A stretch of 32,425 nucleotides of DNA from Casp-actino8 sp041159745. Its GTDB lineage: Bacteria; Actinomycetota; Acidimicrobiia; Acidimicrobiales; Ilumatobacteraceae. The stretch spans positions 1 to 32,425 of the forward strand of contig JBEAXP010000099.1 of the NCBI GenBank assembly GCA_041159745.1, written 5' to 3'. The translations under genes were made by a program, and so were the position numbers. A model generated the notes under the pieces. The model saw only the letters and a program-made list of their open reading frames with translations, was not told the DNA's origin and ran no database searches. Shown one piece after another: positions 6,978-14,901 of this stretch; within the stretch, counting starts at the first letter, position 1, and each line of letters starts with the position of its first letter.

Positions 6978-8920
6978 GAACGAGCGGCTTCGACGGCCGC
7001 GACGATGCCGTCGGCGTCGAGTCCGAGTTGGCTCAGCAGACGATCGGGTTTGGCGTGCGGCAGGAACTTGGTGGGTACGCCGAGAACCGTGACGCGCGTG
7101 TCGGTGCGCCGTTCGGCGATCTGGCCGGCGATCGACGTTCCGATGCCGCCCTCGCGGATGCCGTCTTCGACCGTGATGACGTATCGGTGCGATGCCGCAT
7201 CGTCGATCATGGTCGGGTCGAGCGGTGCGCACGAGCGCACGTCCCACACGGTGACCGGGGTGCCGTTCGCGCCCAACTGCTCGGCGGCCTTCGACGCGGC
7301 GGCCACCATCTTGCCCACGGCGAGAATGGCCACACCGCCGTCACCTTGCTGCAACTTGCGAGCCTCGAGACCCGAGCCGACGTCGTCGGCCGCCACCTGC
7401 CGCGCGGCGCCCTTCGGATAGCGGATGACCACCGGGCCGGCATCGGCCAGTCGCAACGCGTCGTGCAGCATCTGCTGCAGTTCCTGGGCGCTGGAGGGCG
7501 CGAGCACGCGCATGCCCGGCACCTTGGCGAGCAACGCCATGTCGTACACGCCGTGATGGCTCGGACCGTCGTCGCCGGTGATGCCGGCGCGATCGAGGCA
7601 GAACACCACGGGCAGGCGATGCAGCGCGACGTCGTACACCACTTGATCCCAGCCGCGTGACAAGAACGTGGAGTAGATGGCGACGACCGGACGAAGTCCG
7701 CCCATGGCCATGCCAGCGGCGCCGGTGACCGCGTGCTGCTCGGCGATACCGACGTCGAAGAAGCGGTCGGGGAAACGGGATTGGAACGGAAGCAGACCGG
7801 TGGGTCCGGGCATGGCCGCGGTGATCGCGACGATGCGCGGATCGGCTTCGGCTTCCTTGATGATCGAATCGGCGAAAGCCTGGGTGTATCCGGTCGGCAC
7901 GGCCTTCGGAGGGCCGACGGCCGGATCGAACACCGGAGCGTCGTGCAAATGCTTCTCGTCGTCGTCCTCGGCCGGCGAATAGCCCTTGCCCTTCTGGGTG
8001 AGAACGTGAACCACGATCGGACCCTCGCCCGAGAGGTCTTCGGCGTTGCGCAGCGCGTTCTCGAGTTCGCGCACGTTGTGGCCGTCGATCGGACCGATGT
8101 AGCGAACTCCGAGCGCTTCGAAGAACGACGGCGGCTGCAGGAACTCGCGGACGGCGGCCTTGACCGCTTCGACGCCCTTCTCGGCCTGCTGGCCCACGAC
8201 CGGCAGGTTCTGGAGCCACGCCTCGATGCGGCGCTGACGTTGCACGTACACCGGGTTCATTCGGATACGGGTGAGACCGGCCGACAACTTCTCGGTGATG
8301 CGGTCGGGGAGGGCGGCGCGCTCGAGTGTGGCCGTGTCGGGTTCGTCGGGCGACAACTGCTGCGTGAGATTCGAGATGGTGGGCGCGTAGCTGCGGCCGT
8401 TGTCGTTGAGGACGACGATCACGCGACGCTTGCTGTGGCCGAGGTTGTTGAGGGCCTCGTACGCCATGCCGCCGGTCATGGAGCCATCGCCGATCACGGC
8501 CACGACGTGGCGATGCTGGTCGACTCCGGCGTCGCGTGCGACGGCGAGCCCGTACGCGTACGAGAGAACGGTGGAGGCGTGGCTGTTCTCGATGTAGTCG
8601 TGCCGGCTCTCTTCGCGGCTCGGATAACCCGAGAGGCCGTCGGCCTGGCGCAGCGACGCGAACCGGTCGGCCCGGCCGGTGACGATCTTGTGCACGTAGG
8701 CCTGGTGGCCGGTGTCCCAGAGAATGGCGTCGCGCGGTGAGTCGAACACGCGGTGGAGAGCGAGAGTCAGTTCGACCGCGCCGAGGTTCGATCCGAGGTG
8801 GCCGCCGTTGTCGGCCACCGCCCGCACGATGAAGTCGCGGATCTCGCCGGCGAGCTCATCGAGTTCGGGGTACGACATCCGACGCAGATCGCTCGGCTGG
8901 CGGATCGATTCCAAGGACAT
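6974..8920 (-). CDS. dxs: 1-deoxy-D-xylulose-5-phosphate synthase
   Basis: First enzyme of the MEP isoprenoid pathway: a thiamine-diphosphate enzyme that joins pyruvate and glyceraldehyde 3-phosphate, releasing CO2. The 648-residue length is standard. Motifs in order: GGHLGSNLGAVELTLALH, WDTGHQAYVHKI, the ThDP-binding GDGSMTGG...LNDN signature, the pyrimidine domain FDVGIAEQHAV, CLDRAGITGDDGPSHHG, and the C-terminal transketolase domain RYPKGAARQ. The ATG at 8920 gives the usual N-terminus. hisN overlaps its stop by 4 bp. The ThDP need links it functionally to the thiamine salvage operon on the same strand further left. uppP, which recycles the undecaprenyl carrier made from this pathway, is nearby on the other strand. 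Confidence 0.97.
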   Translation of the reverse strand: MSLESIRQPSDLRRMSYPELDELAGEIRDFIVRAVADNGGHLGSNLGAVELTLALHRVFDSPRDAILWDTGHQAYVHKIVTGRADRFASLRQADGLSGYPSREESRHDYIENSHASTVLSYAYGLAVARDAGVDQHRHVVAVIGDGSMTGGMAYEALNNLGHSKRRVIVVLNDNGRSYAPTISNLTQQLSPDEPDTATLERAALPDRITEKLSAGLTRIRMNPVYVQRQRRIEAWLQNLPVVGQQAEKGVEAVKAAVREFLQPPSFFEALGVRYIGPIDGHNVRELENALRNAEDLSGEGPIVVHVLTQKGKGYSPAEDDDEKHLHDAPVFDPAVGPPKAVPTGYTQAFADSIIKEAEADPRIVAITAAMPGPTGLLPFQSRFPDRFFDVGIAEQHAVTGAAGMAMGGLRPVVAIYSTFLSRGWDQVVYDVALHRLPVVFCLDRAGITGDDGPSHHGVYDMALLAKVPGMRVLAPSSAQELQQMLHDALRLADAGPVVIRYPKGAARQVAADDVGSGLEARKLQQGDGGVAILAVGKMVAAASKAAEQLGANGTPVTVWDVRSCAPLDPTMIDDAASHRYVITVEDGIREGGIGTSIAGQIAERRTDTRVTVLGVPTKFLPHAKPDRLLSQLGLDADGIVAAVEAARS

Positions 8921-8929
8921 GGTGAAGTC

Positions 8930-8935
8930 ACGCTA
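8930..8935 (-). promoter_or_regulatory. Possible -10 box for dxs
   Basis: TAGCGT on the minus strand, nine bases before the ATG at 8920, which would give a leader of about two bases. No Shine-Dalgarno sequence precedes dxs. Confidence 0.42.
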
Positions 8936-8989
8936 GCCCTGGTTCCGAGGGAGTGCCCGGCCCGAATCGGGCGTGTGACCGCTGGCTGG

Positions 8990-9892
8990 TCAGGTGTTCG
9001 CGAACTGGGCCTCGTGCTTGCGGTCGAGGCGGTTCTGGTTCCAACGATGGAGCCCCCAACCGAGCAAGGCACCCACACCGAGAGCGAGCTGACCGCCGAC
9101 CCCGTCGATCCAGTAGTGGTTGCCCGTGACCACGATGCAGAAGAGCGTCGCGGCCGGATACAAGAGCATGGCGATCTTGGTCCAGCGTCGTCGCAGCAGC
9201 GGCCACATGGCGAACGCGCACCAGCTGGCCCATCCGATGTGCATGCTCGGCATGGCGGCGTACTGATTGGAGATCGACTTCATGGTGTCGGAGTCGAAGG
9301 TCCACAGCGCCGCTCCGTACTCGGGCAGCGTGTCGACGAATCCGAACGTTCCGTCGTCCTCGGTGCCCACGAGACCGTCGGCACCCTTGTCGCGAAGCGG
9401 GCTTTCGATGCAGGCTCCGCCGTAACCGCCGCGAACCGGGTCGGGACACGGCGCGTCGAGCAAACGTGGTGGCATCACCGGAAACAGCGAGAACCCGAGG
9501 ATGCCGAGAGCGGTGGTGATGGCGAGAGTGTTGCGCCACTGCGGGAACACTCCGGGTCGCTTGAAGAACAGGATCCAGAACACCGCGAGGGTGACCACGA
9601 AGTGGGCCGTGCCGTAGTACACGTTCCAGAAGCGGATGAACCAGTCCCAACCGAGGAACCAGTCCTGGACGCTCTCCTCGTGATAGAGGCCGATGAAGCG
9701 TTCGAGTCGGATGAGTCGCTCGGCGTTGTTGAAGGCTTGCTCGGGAACGCCGTCGGCCGCGATGTACGACGAGCCGAACAGGTTCCGGGTCCAGGAGTAC
9801 ACGACGTAGAAGGCGCCCATGATGAGCGCCTCTTTCCACCAGTACGTGCGGTGAACACGTGCCGGGACGGCCTCGGTCGCCGCGGTTTCCAC
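8990..9892 (-). CDS. PAP2-family membrane phosphatase/phosphotransferase (Aur1/inositolphosphotransferase-like)
   Basis: Polytopic membrane enzyme of 300 residues with about six hydrophobic segments. Type-2 phosphatidic-acid-phosphatase motifs are visible: PSMHIG (216-218 SMH) and GNHYWIDGVGG (H259, D263), the predicted nucleophile/acid-base residues. The N-terminal half includes ERFIGLYHEESVQDWF and FWNVYYGTAHFV, typical of the inositolphosphotransferase Aur1/Ipt1-like branch. A soluble loop at 150-205 has the Asp/Gly-rich GADGLVGTEDDG. A role in phospholipid or lipid-carrier head-group exchange is likely; the substrate is unknown. The GTG at 9892 fits a leaderless promoter. dxs follows 69 bp later on the same strand. 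Confidence 0.8.
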   Translation of the reverse strand: METAATEAVPARVHRTYWWKEALIMGAFYVVYSWTRNLFGSSYIAADGVPEQAFNNAERLIRLERFIGLYHEESVQDWFLGWDWFIRFWNVYYGTAHFVVTLAVFWILFFKRPGVFPQWRNTLAITTALGILGFSLFPVMPPRLLDAPCPDPVRGGYGGACIESPLRDKGADGLVGTEDDGTFGFVDTLPEYGAALWTFDSDTMKSISNQYAAMPSMHIGWASWCAFAMWPLLRRRWTKIAMLLYPAATLFCIVVTGNHYWIDGVGGQLALGVGALLGWGLHRWNQNRLDRKHEAQFANT

Positions 9893-9898
9893 GCCTGG

Positions 9899-9904
9899 AA
9901 TCTA
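9899..9904 (-). promoter_or_regulatory. -10 box for the leaderless PAP2 gene
   Basis: TAGATT on the minus strand followed by exactly six bases and the GTG start at 9892. Confidence 0.55.
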
Positions 9905-10004
9905 GGTCGTGGACCGGCCGGGCGGCCCCATGAGGCATCGGCGATCCATCACGAGAACCTTCCGGTCGTTCTTCGGGCGCGGCATCCGTTCGGCCGCTCA
10001 TTCC

Positions 10005-10010
10005 TAGACT
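10005..10010 (+). promoter_or_regulatory. -10 box for leaderless tldD
   Basis: TAGACT followed by six bases and the GTG start at 10017; no Shine-Dalgarno sequence. Confidence 0.58.
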
Positions 10011-10016
10011 CGGCCC

Positions 10017-11408
10017 GTGATCGACAACGACGTCCTCGAACGAGTCCTGTCCGCGGCCCTGCGCACGGGTGCCGACTTCGCCGAAATCTTCGCCAGCGAC
10101 TGGCGCGGGACCGGAGTGGGTCTCGACGACGGGCGCATCGAACAGTTGTCGACGGGGCGCAACCGCGGCGCCGGTATTCGTGTCATCAGCGGTGAGACCA
10201 CCGGCTTCGCGCACACGGCCGACCTGACCGAATCCGGACTTCTCGCCGCCGCGCGAGTAGCCGCCGACGCCGCGCGTCAGGGTGGTGGCGGAACTCGTGT
10301 CGTCGCGTTGACCGCGCAGCCATCGCGCACCGTGAGTCCGATCGACGTCGATCCGTCGACGGTGGCCAAAGCGGCCAAGGTCGAACTTCTTCGCCGCGTC
10401 GATGACGCCGCGCGCTCGGCCGGCGGAGCCATCACCCAGGTGTCGGCGGGCTACTCGGATGGTCGCACGCTCATCGTGGTGGCCAACTCCGACGGCTTGG
10501 TCGCGCGCGACGAGCGCATTCGCACGCTGTTGCGCGTGAGCGCGGTCGCGAACGGCGACACCGGAATGCAGACCGGATTCGATTCGGTGGGGCACACCAT
10601 GGGATTCGAACTGTTCGACAAGGTTCGGGTCGAGGACGTGGCGCGCACCGCGGCCACGCGAGCGCTCACCAAGTTGAAGGCGCGACCGGCGCCCTCGGGC
10701 TCGATGCCGGTGGTCATCAAGGCCGGCAGCGGCGGCGTCCTGTTCCACGAAGCCTGCGGGCACGGTCTCGAAGCCGATCTGGTTGCCAAGGGTGCCAGCG
10801 TCTATCGCGGAAAAGTGGGCGAGTTGGTGGCGTCTCCGCTCGTCACGTTGGTGGACGACGGCACGATGACCCACGAGTGGGGTGCCATCGCCATCGACGA
10901 CGAGGGCCATCCGTCGCAGTACAACGTGCTCATCGAGAACGGCGTGCTCACCGACTACATGTGGGATTACCTGCGAGCGCGCAAAGAGGGACGTCGTCAG
11001 AGCGGCAACGGCCGTCGCCAGTCGTACAAGGACCTCCCGATGGTGCGCATGACCAACACCTACGTGCTCAACGGATCCGAAGCACCCGACGACATCATTC
11101 GCGACACCGAGTCGGGTGTGTACGTGGCGCATCTCGGCGGCGGAAGCGTCAACACGGCCACCGGCGACTTCGTGTTCGGCATGACCGAGGCGTATCTCAT
11201 CGAGAACGGCGAGATCACCGAACCGCTCCGCGAGGGCAACCTCATCGGGAACGGCCCGCAGGTGTTGCGAGACATCGACCGCCTGGGCAACGACTTCGCC
11301 ATGGGCAACCCGGGTACGTGCGGCAAGGACGGACAAGGAGTTCCGGTGGGTGACGGCCAGCCCACGCTGCGCGTGAAGGCCCTCACCATCGGCGGAACGG
11401 CGTCATGA
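10017..11408 (+). CDS. tldD: Metalloprotease TldD
   Basis: Catalytic subunit of the TldD/TldE heterodimeric metallopeptidase, which degrades unfolded or modified small peptides and in some bacteria trims RiPP leader peptides. The protein has 463 residues, a normal length. The zinc motif HEACGH lies at residues 244-249, followed by GLEADLV, as in active TldD proteins. The C-terminal half has the glycine-rich GGGSVNTATGDFVFG typical of the family. The GTG at 10017 fits a leaderless promoter. It overlaps tldE by 4 bp (ATGA), so the two subunits are made together. No obvious RiPP precursor gene is adjacent. Confidence 0.95.
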   Translation: MIDNDVLERVLSAALRTGADFAEIFASDWRGTGVGLDDGRIEQLSTGRNRGAGIRVISGETTGFAHTADLTESGLLAAARVAADAARQGGGGTRVVALTAQPSRTVSPIDVDPSTVAKAAKVELLRRVDDAARSAGGAITQVSAGYSDGRTLIVVANSDGLVARDERIRTLLRVSAVANGDTGMQTGFDSVGHTMGFELFDKVRVEDVARTAATRALTKLKARPAPSGSMPVVIKAGSGGVLFHEACGHGLEADLVAKGASVYRGKVGELVASPLVTLVDDGTMTHEWGAIAIDDEGHPSQYNVLIENGVLTDYMWDYLRARKEGRRQSGNGRRQSYKDLPMVRMTNTYVLNGSEAPDDIIRDTESGVYVAHLGGGSVNTATGDFVFGMTEAYLIENGEITEPLREGNLIGNGPQVLRDIDRLGNDFAMGNPGTCGKDGQGVPVGDGQPTLRVKALTIGGTAS

Positions 11409-12757
11409 CCGATCGCAGCGGCGAATTGCTCGCCATCGCCGATCGAGTGGTGGCACTGGCGCAGTCGGGCGAGCAGGTCGAGGCCTACGTGAGCCGCAGC
11501 CTGTCGACCGACGTTCGCGTGTACGAGGGCGAAGTCGAGCATTTCGTTTCGGCGCAGAGCGAGGGCATCGGCATTCGCGTGATCCGCGACGGCCGCACCG
11601 GCACGTCGTACGCCGGGACCCTCGACCCGGCGGTGATCGCCGACGTCCTGGCCGAGGCGCGCGACAACCTGGGTTACGGCGAGGTCGATCAATGGTCGGG
11701 CTTGGCCGAACCCGACGGCGTGGCCGTCACACCCCAAGTTCTCTGGAGCGATCGCTTGGAAGGCGTTCCGACGGCGCGCAAGATCGAACTGGCCAAGGAA
11801 CTCGAACGACTCGCGCGCGCGGCCGACTCGCGCGTGCGCGTCGACGACTCGAACTACTCCGATTCCTTCGGCGAGGCCGCCGTGGCCACCACGACCGGCA
11901 TCCGGGTGAGCGGTCGCGAGAACGGCTGCTACTTGAGCGTCGGCACACTCGCCGACGATGGTGACGAGACCCAGACCGGATTCGGCTTCTCGGTCGGACG
12001 CGACGTCGACGAACTCGACATCGAGAAGGCGGCTCGCGAGGCGGCCGATCGCGCGACACGGCTGCTCGGTGCCACCAAACCGGCCAGTCGACGCGTGACC
12101 GTGGTGCTCGATCCGTTCGTGACCGCGCAGTTCCTCGGCATCATCGGCGGCACGCTCAACGGCGACAGCGTGGTGAAGGGTCGCAGTCTCTTCGCCAATC
12201 GTCTGGGCGACCAGGTGGCCAGTCCGCTCGTCACATTGGTGGACGACCCGACCAATCCACTCGCGTACACCGCCACCGACATCGACGGCGAAGGCCTGGC
12301 CGCCCGGCGCAACGTCCTCATCGATCGCGGAACGCTCGGCATGTTCGTGCAGTCGTCGTACTCGGCGCGCCGCATGGGTGTGGCCACCACGGGCAACGGC
12401 ACACGAGGCGGCTACGCCGGCTCGCCCGGCGCCGGTTGCCTCGCCCTGCAGGTGGTGCCCGGAACGCGATCGCAGGCCGAGATCGTGGCCGGTATCGACG
12501 ACGGCATCCTCATTCAGCAGGTGCAGGGTCTGCACTCGGGTGTGAACCCGGTGTCGGGTGACTTCAGCACCGGCGCGGCCGGTATCACGATCGCCAACGG
12601 CACACTCGGTGCGCCGGTCCGTGAGTTCACGATCGCATCCACTCTCCAGAAGATGCTGCTCGACATCGCCGAGGTGGGTGGCGACCTCGAATGGCTGCCC
12701 ATGCGAGCCACCGGGGTTTCGCTCGTGATCCACGATGTCACCATGAGCGGTGCCTGA
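11405..12757 (+). CDS. tldE: TldE/PmbA, partner subunit of the TldD metalloprotease
   Basis: Non-catalytic paralogue that pairs with TldD and helps form the substrate channel. It has 450 residues and the family pattern VEAYVSRSLSTDVRVYEGEVEHF at the N-terminus and GVNPVSGDFSTGAAG in the C-terminal half, but no HExxxH zinc motif, as expected for TldE. It starts inside the tldD stop codon (ATGA). The two subunits share short paralogous stretches such as VASPLVTLVDD. uppP follows 17 bp downstream with its own promoter signal. Confidence 0.93.
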   Translation: MTDRSGELLAIADRVVALAQSGEQVEAYVSRSLSTDVRVYEGEVEHFVSAQSEGIGIRVIRDGRTGTSYAGTLDPAVIADVLAEARDNLGYGEVDQWSGLAEPDGVAVTPQVLWSDRLEGVPTARKIELAKELERLARAADSRVRVDDSNYSDSFGEAAVATTTGIRVSGRENGCYLSVGTLADDGDETQTGFGFSVGRDVDELDIEKAAREAADRATRLLGATKPASRRVTVVLDPFVTAQFLGIIGGTLNGDSVVKGRSLFANRLGDQVASPLVTLVDDPTNPLAYTATDIDGEGLAARRNVLIDRGTLGMFVQSSYSARRMGVATTGNGTRGGYAGSPGAGCLALQVVPGTRSQAEIVAGIDDGILIQQVQGLHSGVNPVSGDFSTGAAGITIANGTLGAPVREFTIASTLQKMLLDIAEVGGDLEWLPMRATGVSLVIHDVTMSGA

Positions 12758-12762
12758 CCTGT

Positions 12763-12768
12763 CAGGCT
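12763..12768 (+). promoter_or_regulatory. Possible -10 box for leaderless uppP
   Basis: CAGGCT, keeping only the A at position 2 and T at position 6 of the -10 consensus, followed by six bases and the ATG at 12775. The spacing matches the other leaderless genes here. Confidence 0.4.
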
Positions 12769-12774
12769 GAACTG

Positions 12775-13605
12775 ATGCCGATCCTGCACGCCATCGTTCT
12801 CGGCATCGTGCAGGGGCTCACCGAGTTCCTCCCCATCTCGTCGAGTGGTCACCTGATCGTGGTGCCGTGGCTCTTCGGATGGGACGACCTGTCGGACGAG
12901 GGAATCAAGAAAGCCTTCGACGTCGCTCTGCACTTCGGAACGCTCATCGCGGTCGTCGCGTACTTTCGCAACGACGTCGTGTCCCTGGTTCGCAACGGTC
13001 TGCGCGCCGTCTTCGTGCCGTCGGCACGAGCGAATCCCGAAGGCCGGCTGGCCTGGTTGCTCGTGCTGTCCTGCGTGCCGGCCGCGCTCGTCGGCGCACT
13101 GTTCGAGACGTGGATCGACGACACTCTCGGCGGGCCGATCGTCATCGCGGTGTCGCTCGTTTTGTTCGGACTCGTCCTCGCCTGGGCCGACCGCCGTTCG
13201 GGTTCGCGTTCGCTCGACTCGCTGAACCTTCGTGATTCGGTCCTGGTGGGCGCGGCCCAAGTGCTCGCACTCAATCCGGGAACGTCGCGATCGGGTATCA
13301 CCATGTCGGCCGCCCGCGCACTGGGCTACGAGCGAGATGCCGCGGTGCGCCTGTCCTTTCTCATGAGCCTTCCGGTCATCCTCGGTGCGGTTGTCGTGAA
13401 GGTGGGGGGCCTGGTGGCCGACGGGATTCCCGATGGCCTGCTCACACCGATGATCGTCGGCGTGGTCACCGCCGGCATCTCGGGGTGGTTCGCGGTGTGG
13501 GGGCTGCTACGGCTCGTGCGCACGCGCAACTTCGATCCGTTCGTGATGTATCGCGTGGCGCTGGCCGGTCTGATCGTGCTGGTGGCCGCGGCCGGTTGGC
13601 GCTGA
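12775..13605 (+). CDS. uppP: Undecaprenyl-diphosphatase
   Basis: Integral membrane phosphatase (276 residues, about eight hydrophobic segments) that converts undecaprenyl diphosphate to the monophosphate, recycling the lipid carrier for peptidoglycan and other surface polymers. The two family signatures are clear: GIVQGLTEFLPISSSGHL close to the N-terminus, and NPGTSRSGITMSAARALG in the second half. The ATG at 12775 places the first motif at the usual position. Loss of its function would raise bacitracin sensitivity in homologues. It is in the same neighbourhood as dxs, which feeds the pathway making the carrier. Confidence 0.96.
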   Translation: MPILHAIVLGIVQGLTEFLPISSSGHLIVVPWLFGWDDLSDEGIKKAFDVALHFGTLIAVVAYFRNDVVSLVRNGLRAVFVPSARANPEGRLAWLLVLSCVPAALVGALFETWIDDTLGGPIVIAVSLVLFGLVLAWADRRSGSRSLDSLNLRDSVLVGAAQVLALNPGTSRSGITMSAARALGYERDAAVRLSFLMSLPVILGAVVVKVGGLVADGIPDGLLTPMIVGVVTAGISGWFAVWGLLRLVRTRNFDPFVMYRVALAGLIVLVAAAGWR

Positions 13606-13619
13606 TCGGTCGCGCCCGG

Positions 13620-13958
13620 TCAGGCCGGGGTCGACGCCGCTGAACTCGTGCTCGACGACGTGGTCGACGAGGTTGAACTCGATGACGAGTCGGTCGACGA
13701 ACTGCTCGATGACGAGTCGCTCGACGAACTGGACGAACCGCTCGACGAACTCGACGACGAACTGGACGAACCGCGCGAATCGGTCTTGTAGAAGCCACCA
13801 CCCTTGAAGGTGACGCCCACCGGCTGGAACACCTTCTTCACCGGGCGCAACTTTCCGTCGGCCGGATGCGGGGCTTCGGTGAGCGCGTCGTCGGAGAACG
13901 CCTGTTGGATCTCGATGGTCTCACCGGTGTCGATGAACTTGTACACGTAAGTCGGCAT
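13620..13958 (-). CDS. FmdB-like small protein lacking the zinc-ribbon cysteines, with poly-serine tail
   Basis: A 112-residue protein. Residues 1-62 follow the FmdB/CxxC zinc-ribbon template: MPTYVYKF at the start, SDDALTEAP in the middle and FKGGGFYKTDSR at the end. Where the family has two CxxC pairs, this protein has IDTG and APHPADG, so no cysteine is present and zinc cannot be bound in the usual way. Residues 63-112 are almost only Ser with a few Asp, Thr, Gly and Ala, built from near-repeats of TCG/TCC/AGT/AGC codons. The start at 13958 has a GGAGAGAA site before it. Function is unknown; FmdB was named as a putative regulator of formamidase/amidase genes, but that is not established for this form. 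Confidence 0.8.
   Translation of the reverse strand: MPTYVYKFIDTGETIEIQQAFSDDALTEAPHPADGKLRPVKKVFQPVGVTFKGGGFYKTDSRGSSSSSSSSSSGSSSSSSDSSSSSSSTDSSSSSTSSTTSSSTSSAASTPA
13660..13775. repeat. Imperfect short tandem repeats encoding a serine tract
   Basis: Near-repeats such as GACGAACTG, GACGAACC and GATGACGAGTCG (plus-strand view) recur through the segment. They encode the poly-serine tail of the minus-strand FmdB-like gene and are likely to be prone to length change by slippage. Confidence 0.6.
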
Positions 13959-13980
13959 GGGGGTTCTCTCCAGGTGCGGA

Positions 13981-13986
13981 AGTCTA
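13981..13986 (-). promoter_or_regulatory. -10 box for the FmdB-like gene, overlapping the galU -10 box
   Basis: TAGACT on the minus strand, 22 bases before the ATG at 13958, with a GGAG-type ribosome binding site in between. It shares two base pairs with the plus-strand TAGGGT of galU through a CTAG palindrome. Confidence 0.5.
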
Positions 13987-13990
13987 GGGT
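13985..13990 (+). promoter_or_regulatory. -10 box for leaderless galU
   Basis: TAGGGT followed by six bases and the GTG start at 13997. It overlaps the oppositely directed TAGACT box of the FmdB-like gene. Confidence 0.58.
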
Positions 13991-13996
13991 TGGCTC

Positions 13997-14869
13997 GTGC
14001 CGAGCGCCATCCGCACCGCCGTCGTGCCCGCCGCCGGGCAGGGAACACGCATGCTTCCGGCCACCAAGGCCGTGCCGAAGGAGTTGCTCCCGATCCTCGA
14101 GCTGCCCGCGCTCCAGTTCATCGTCGACGAAGCGGTGGGGGCGGGGGTCGACCACGTGGTGATCGTCACCAGTCGCGCCAAGCCCGCGATCGAGGCCTAC
14201 TTCGAACGCAATCCGTTGGTCGAGAGCATTCTGGAGAAGCAGGGTCGCGGCGGGCTCGCCGATCGTCTTCGTCGCTACGGATCGGACGTGCGCGTGTCGT
14301 TCGTGTACCAGGACGAGCCACGCGGACTCGGCCACGCCGTGGCCTGCGCCCGGCCCGCGGTGGGGGACGAGCCGTTCTTCGTGTTGCTGCCCGACGAATT
14401 GATGGGCGATTCGTCCTTGCTCACCGATCTGGGTGCGGTCGTCGAGTCCACCGGTGTTCCGGCGATCGCCCTCAAGCGCATGGAACGCCACGAACTGTTC
14501 CGCTACGGAGTCGTGGATCCGGTCGGCGACGAGCGCTCGGTGGCCGGAGCCGACGTGGTTCCGTTCGCGTCGGTGATCGAGAAGCCGAGTGGCGACGCTC
14601 CGAGCGACCTCGTGATCATCGGCCGCTACGCGCTGCTGCCCGATGTCTTCGACGACCTGGCCGCTCTCGGGCCGGCGGCGTCGGGTGAGATCCAGCTCAG
14701 TGATGCGTTGTCGGTGCAGGCATCGCGTCGTCCGCTCAACGGCGTGATGTCGAACGTGAGCCGCCGCGACATCGGCAATCCGGTGGGTTGGCTGCAAGCG
14801 GTGGTCGAAGCCGGCCTCGAGCACGCCGAGTACGGCCCGGCGTTCAAGGCGTGGTTGACGAAACTCTGA
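13997..14869 (+). CDS. galU: UTP-glucose-1-phosphate uridylyltransferase
   Basis: Makes UDP-glucose from UTP and glucose 1-phosphate, feeding cell-wall, glycolipid and trehalose synthesis. The protein has 290 residues. The nucleotidyltransferase signature AAGQGTRMLPATKAVPKELLPI stretches over residues 10-31, followed by PALQFIVDEAV. Further family segments are YQDEPRGLGHAV, a PDELM metal-site region, FRYGVVDP, and EKPSGDAPSDL. The start is GTG at 13997, with leaderless promoter spacing. In many Actinobacteria galU lies just upstream of moeA/glp and glpR(sepX), the same order as here, with one minus-strand gene inserted. Confidence 0.95.
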   Translation: MPSAIRTAVVPAAGQGTRMLPATKAVPKELLPILELPALQFIVDEAVGAGVDHVVIVTSRAKPAIEAYFERNPLVESILEKQGRGGLADRLRRYGSDVRVSFVYQDEPRGLGHAVACARPAVGDEPFFVLLPDELMGDSSLLTDLGAVVESTGVPAIALKRMERHELFRYGVVDPVGDERSVAGADVVPFASVIEKPSGDAPSDLVIIGRYALLPDVFDDLAALGPAASGEIQLSDALSVQASRRPLNGVMSNVSRRDIGNPVGWLQAVVEAGLEHAEYGPAFKAWLTKL

Positions 14870-14870
14870 A

Positions 14871-14886
14871 GCGGCCGTCGGGCCGC
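14871..14886. terminator. Hairpin between convergent galU and the glycolipid-binding gene
   Basis: GCGGCC-GTCG-GGCCGC is a perfect 6-bp GC stem with a tetraloop, starting two bases after the galU stop. It is symmetric and could act on both strands. There is no T-run, so intrinsic termination is possible but unproven. Confidence 0.45.
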
Positions 14887-14901
14887 AAATCCGGTCGTGC
14901 G

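Noticed and set aside
13660..13775. Plus-strand reading of the serine tract gives an acidic DDESVDEL-type repeat protein
   Set aside because: There is no start codon or ribosome site for this frame, while the minus-strand frame has a conserved FmdB core, ribosome site and promoter.
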